A stretch of DNA of 9,311 nt from an uncultured bacterium. Its GTDB lineage: Bacteria; Methylomirabilota; Methylomirabilia; Rokubacteriales; CSP1-6. Below the pieces are notes generated by a model, which was not told the DNA's origin, did no database searches, and saw nothing but the letters and a program-made list of their open reading frames with translations. Of the stretch, positions 6,633 to 9,311 are shown piece after piece (position 1 is the first letter of the stretch; every line of letters begins with the position of its first letter). A program made the translations under genes and the position numbers. The stretch is from assembly GCA_946479205.1 (NCBI GenBank), contig CAMLFJ010000087.1, positions 1 to 9,311 of the forward strand, given 5' to 3'.

Positions 6633-7964
6633 CTACTCCGTCCACACCTCGATCGGCGTGTCGCGCCCGCGCAGCACGTGCGGCCCGCGCGCGGCGAGTC
6701 CGGCCAGCATCCCGAGATCGGCGCCCTCCCGCTCGACGGCCGCGACGAGCGCGGCGCTGACCACGAGGCCGGTGCCCAGCTCGCGCGTGAGGGCCTGCAG
6801 ACGACTGGTGACGTTGGTGGTGTCGCCCACCGTCGCGAAGGCCATGTTGCGGCGGCTGCCGATGTCGCCGGCCACGACCGGACCGTGGTGCAGGCCCAGA
6901 CCCATGCGCAGGGCGGGGAGCCCGGCCGCCGCCCGCTCGCGGTTCCAGGCCTCGAGCGCCGCCCGCATGCCGCGCGCGCAGGCCAGGGTGTCGGTCGCGT
7001 CGCGCGGGCCCGGGTCCGGCACGCCGAACGTCGCCAGCAGCGCGTCGCCGATGAACTTCTCGAGACAGCCGCCGTGGCGGAACACCTCCTCCTCCATCCG
7101 GCCGTGGAAGTCGCGCAGCAGCGCCATGACCTCCTCCGGGGTCATCTCCTCCGCCATGGTCGTGAAGCCCACCAGGTCGGCGAAGAGCACGCCGACCGCC
7201 TGCCGGCGCACGCGGCCCAGGGGCTCGTCGCGCTCGGCCAGCGTGTCCACCACCTTGGGGGAGAAGTAGCGGGCGAGATTGCCGCGGGTGCGCTCGGCGT
7301 CGGCCCGCTCGGCCACCAGCGTGCGCGAGCGGCGGACGAGGAGCGCGAGCCCGGCGCTCACCAGGAGGAACGCGATGATCTCGTTCTGGTACTTCAGGAG
7401 CGAGACGTAGTTCGGATCGAGGTAGGTGGCGAGCGCGGCCGACCCGCCCGGCCCGCCCGGAGCGTCGATGATGGTCCCCGGCCTGGTCACGATCCAGAGG
7501 AACCCGGCCGTCCAGGCCGCGATCCCGCACAGCCCCGTCCACAGCAGCAGGCGCGGGCGGAACGAGAACGCGGCCTGCATGAGGAGGAGGAAGAAGTACA
7601 TGAAGGCCGCATAGCGCAGCGGCACGGCCGGCGGCAGCCCGGGCGCCGCGAAGGGGTTGGGGAGCAGGAGCACCGCGGCCAGCGCCAGCGAATCCACCAG
7701 CATGAAGACGTACGGCGTGACGCGCGGCGCGCCCCCGCGGAAGTACAACCAGAACTGGGTCAGGCCGGTGACGAGGAAGAGTCCGGCGCTCCCGAGCACC
7801 CACGCGAGGGCCCGCCCACGCTCGGGGTTCGACAACGCCAGCCAGCCGAGGATGACGACCACCGCGGCCGAGCGCGTGGCCGTCGCCAGCATGAGCCCGC
7901 GGCGCTCCTCGCGCGCGAACGCGGCCTCCAGCCGGGCCCCGGCCCCGAGGTCTTCCGAGGTCAC
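6633..7964 (-). CDS. Membrane-bound class III adenylate/guanylate cyclase
   Basis: The 443-residue protein should make cAMP or cGMP at the inner face of the membrane. Residues 31-210 contain about six hydrophobic segments (near 31-46, 52-74, 83-101, 115-134, 138-160, 196-210). A short linker with RYFSPKVVDTL (232-242) leads into the cyclase domain (about 255-441). Catalytic features are present: FADLVGFT with metal-binding Asp263, EKFIGDALLATFG with Lys303 and the second metal Asp307, and VGDTTNVTSRLQ with Asn384 and Arg388 at the spacing of the transition-state Asn/Arg pair. The position seven before Asn384, usually Asp or Thr and involved in base choice, is Ala377, so cAMP versus cGMP is uncertain. 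Start GTG 7964 is chosen because GGAGAA (7976-7971) lies six bases upstream and no in-frame ATG precedes the membrane part. The gene lies 29 bases after the oxidoreductase and may be cotranscribed with it. The sensed signal is unknown. Confidence 0.93.
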   Translation of the reverse strand: MTSEDLGAGARLEAAFAREERRGLMLATATRSAAVVVILGWLALSNPERGRALAWVLGSAGLFLVTGLTQFWLYFRGGAPRVTPYVFMLVDSLALAAVLLLPNPFAAPGLPPAVPLRYAAFMYFFLLLMQAAFSFRPRLLLWTGLCGIAAWTAGFLWIVTRPGTIIDAPGGPGGSAALATYLDPNYVSLLKYQNEIIAFLLVSAGLALLVRRSRTLVAERADAERTRGNLARYFSPKVVDTLAERDEPLGRVRRQAVGVLFADLVGFTTMAEEMTPEEVMALLRDFHGRMEEEVFRHGGCLEKFIGDALLATFGVPDPGPRDATDTLACARGMRAALEAWNRERAAAGLPALRMGLGLHHGPVVAGDIGSRRNMAFATVGDTTNVTSRLQALTRELGTGLVVSAALVAAVEREGADLGMLAGLAARGPHVLRGRDTPIEVWTE

Positions 7965-7970
7965 CGCGCG

Positions 7971-7976
7971 TTCTCC
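7971..7976 (-). promoter_or_regulatory. Shine-Dalgarno site supporting the GTG start of the cyclase
   Basis: GGAGAA lies 6 bases before GTG 7964 in the 29-base gap after the oxidoreductase stop. A nearby ATG at 7978 is in another frame and reaches a stop within six codons. Confidence 0.6.
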
Positions 7977-7993
7977 ATCGGGTGAAGGGGCGG

Positions 7994-9088
7994 TCAGAGG
8001 AAGCGCGTGGGCCGGTACGGGATCAGGCGCGGGTCGAGGGCGCGGTCGAGGAGCTCGGCGGCGGCGACGCGGCCCCAGAGAGGCCCGAGCGTGACCCCGC
8101 TGTGCGAGGCGACGACGTAGAAGCCCTCGAGCCCGGGAATGCCGCCGACCATCGGCCGCTCGTCGCGCGGCATCGGGCGCACCCCGATGCGCGTGGCCTC
8201 GACCCGGGTTCCTTCCAGCGCGGGCAGATGCGCGGCCACGGTGGCCAGCGAGCGCTCGGGCGGCCAGGGGGGCGCGCTCTCGGCCCAGACCTGGTCGTGC
8301 GCGCCCTCGGCGAGCACGATCAGCCCGGCCCCGTCGGGGCGGAAGTGACAGCCGGGCGCGTGGATTGGCCGGCGCAGCGTGGTGGCCACCGGCGCGGTGT
8401 AGATGAGGCGCCCGGGCACGCGGTCGATGGGGATGGCCACGCCGGCCAGGCGCGCGATCTCGTCCATCGCCACCCCCGCGCAGTCCACCACCCAGTCGGC
8501 CTCGAAACGGTCGCCGCCCGCCGTGGTCACGCCCCGGACTCGTGAGCCCGAGCGGATGACGCCGGTCACGCGCCGCCCCGGGAGGACGCGGGCCCCGCGC
8601 CGCCTGGCCTCCGCGAGCAGCGCGCCGATGAACGGGACCACCTCCACGTAGCCCTCGCCCGGGGTCCACACGATGTGCTCCACGCCGGGCGCGATGTGGA
8701 GGTCCGGCTCGAGCTCGCGGGCCTGGTGCGGCGCGATCCGCTCGACCGCGTAGCCCCAGCCGGCGAGGCGCTCGACCGCCTGCGCGAGCCGGGCGAGGCC
8801 GGCCGGGCCGTCCTCCCACGCGAGCGCGCCGTCCTGATGGAGCCAGCCGCCGCCGCCCAGCTCCTTGGTGAGCCCGGCGTGCTCCTCCATGCTCGCCACG
8901 TTGAGGTCGTGGTAGTCGCGCGGGGTCTTCCCGAAGGAGTTCGTCCACGCGAAGCTCGCCCCGGACGTGCCGGCGCCGGGAGTCCCGGCGTCGAGCACGG
9001 TGACGGCGGCCCCGCGCTCGGCCAGGCGATAGGCCACGTTGGCGCCGACGCACCCCGCGCCCACCACGAGGACGTCGGCGCCGCTCAT
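7994..9088 (-). CDS. FAD-dependent oxidoreductase, DAO (D-amino acid oxidase/glycine oxidase-like) family
   Basis: The 364-residue enzyme belongs to the DAO fold group, which oxidises amines or amino acids, often with O2 as acceptor and release of H2O2, or passes electrons to a carrier. The N-terminal Rossmann motif is VVGAGCVG (8-15) with Asp33 ending the second strand (VTVLDAG), the residue that binds the FAD ribose. A further FAD motif is VVDCAGV (200-206). The C-terminal part has RIGVRPMPRDERPMVGGIPG (300-319) and GFYVVASHSGVTLGPLWG (322-339), the usual FAD-cap region. SFAWTN at 45-50 occupies the substrate-side loop after the first helix. The protein has no signal peptide and is presumably cytoplasmic. 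It begins at ATG 9088, 7 bases after the peroxiredoxin stop, with only a poor ribosome-binding site, so it may be read by coupling. Substrate cannot be assigned; sarcosine oxidase- or dehydrogenase-like activity is equally possible. Confidence 0.92.
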   Translation of the reverse strand: MSGADVLVVGAGCVGANVAYRLAERGAAVTVLDAGTPGAGTSGASFAWTNSFGKTPRDYHDLNVASMEEHAGLTKELGGGGWLHQDGALAWEDGPAGLARLAQAVERLAGWGYAVERIAPHQARELEPDLHIAPGVEHIVWTPGEGYVEVVPFIGALLAEARRRGARVLPGRRVTGVIRSGSRVRGVTTAGGDRFEADWVVDCAGVAMDEIARLAGVAIPIDRVPGRLIYTAPVATTLRRPIHAPGCHFRPDGAGLIVLAEGAHDQVWAESAPPWPPERSLATVAAHLPALEGTRVEATRIGVRPMPRDERPMVGGIPGLEGFYVVASHSGVTLGPLWGRVAAAELLDRALDPRLIPYRPTRFL

Positions 9089-9095
9089 GTGGCCG

Positions 9096-9311
9096 CTACT
9101 TGTTCGGCTGCGGGGTCAGGCGCAGGTAGGGCTTGAGCGCCTTCCAGCCCTTCGGGAACTTGCTCTTGGCTTCCTCGTCGGTGACCGCGGGCACGATGAT
9201 CACGTCCTCGCCCGGCTTCCAGTTCACCGGGGTGGCCACCCGGTAGCCGTCGGTGAGCTGGAGCGAGTCGATCACGCGCAGGATCTCGTCGAAGTTGCGG
9301 CCGGTGGTCTG
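9096..9311 (-). CDS. 1-Cys peroxiredoxin (Prx6/AhpC-TSA family), C-terminal part only
   Basis: Only the last 71 residues are inside the window; the frame is open to base 9311. The segment TTGRNFDEILRVIDSLQLTD (2-21) followed by VATPVNWKPGEDVIIVP (25-41), DEEAKSKFPKGWK (45-57) and PYLRLTPQPNK (61-71) is the highly conserved end of Prx6-type 1-Cys peroxiredoxins, including the dimer-forming 1-cysPrx_C region. These cytoplasmic thiol peroxidases reduce H2O2 and organic peroxides. The peroxidatic Cys is in the N-terminal half and cannot be checked. The gene ends 7 bases before the DAO-family oxidoreductase start, implying cotranscription with a likely peroxide-producing enzyme. Confidence 0.93.
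   Translation of the reverse strand, partial: QTTGRNFDEILRVIDSLQLTDGYRVATPVNWKPGEDVIIVPAVTDEEAKSKFPKGWKALKPYLRLTPQPNK

Noticed and set aside
6538..7803. Upstream in-frame extension of the TAXI gene
   Set aside because: It would put about 420 unrecognisable residues before a clear signal peptide, and ATG 6537 has a strong ribosome-binding site.
5599..7985. Plus-strand open frames opposite the TAXI and cyclase genes
   Set aside because: They are shadows of the two well-supported minus-strand genes and cross the gap between them without any ribosome-binding site or domain.
1..9311. tRNA, rRNA, CRISPR array, insertion sequence or long direct repeats
   Set aside because: I saw no array spacing, transposase, terminal inverted repeats or RNA gene hallmarks; almost all of the window is protein-coding.

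Overview
The window is very GC-rich (about 70% by eye) and every gene I can support lies on the minus strand, so it reads from high to low coordinates. The genes are tightly packed: several overlap by a few bases and the longest gap is 95 bases. The density and gene content (TRAP-TAXI transport, a UbiD-type decarboxylase, a metal-dependent amidohydrolase, a DAO-type oxidase) suggest a free-living heterotroph of soil or subsurface. A high-GC proteobacterium or a Rokubacteria/Methylomirabilota-like lineage would fit, but nothing here fixes the taxon.

Upstream part (9311 to 6633). The window opens inside a 1-Cys peroxiredoxin (only the C-terminal 71 residues are present). A FAD-dependent DAO-family oxidoreductase starts 7 bases after it. 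A membrane-bound class III adenylate/guanylate cyclase starts 29 bases after that. The spacing suggests one transcript in which a probable peroxide-making oxidase is paired with a peroxide-removing enzyme.

Downstream part (6632 to 1). A 95-base gap holds a plausible sigma70-type promoter. It is followed by a TAXI-type TRAP solute-binding protein, an amidohydrolase-3 (YtcJ/NfdA-like) enzyme, a fused DctQ-DctM TRAP permease and a UbiD-family prFMN decarboxylase. These four are chained by short start/stop overlaps (13, 8 and 1 bases). After a 56-base gap comes a protein with two tandem Rid (YjgF/RidA) domains that runs off the window edge.

Taken together, the downstream genes look like an uptake-and-degradation cassette: the TAXI protein and fused permease import an organic acid, the amidohydrolase cleaves a C-N bond or ring, UbiD adds or removes a carboxyl group on an unsaturated or aromatic acid, and the Rid protein acts on a reactive intermediate. 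The substrate cannot be read from sequence. Points of special interest are apparent loss of usual metal-ligand positions in the amidohydrolase, loss of the catalytic arginine in the first Rid domain, and a palindrome enclosing the Rid gene's ribosome-binding site.
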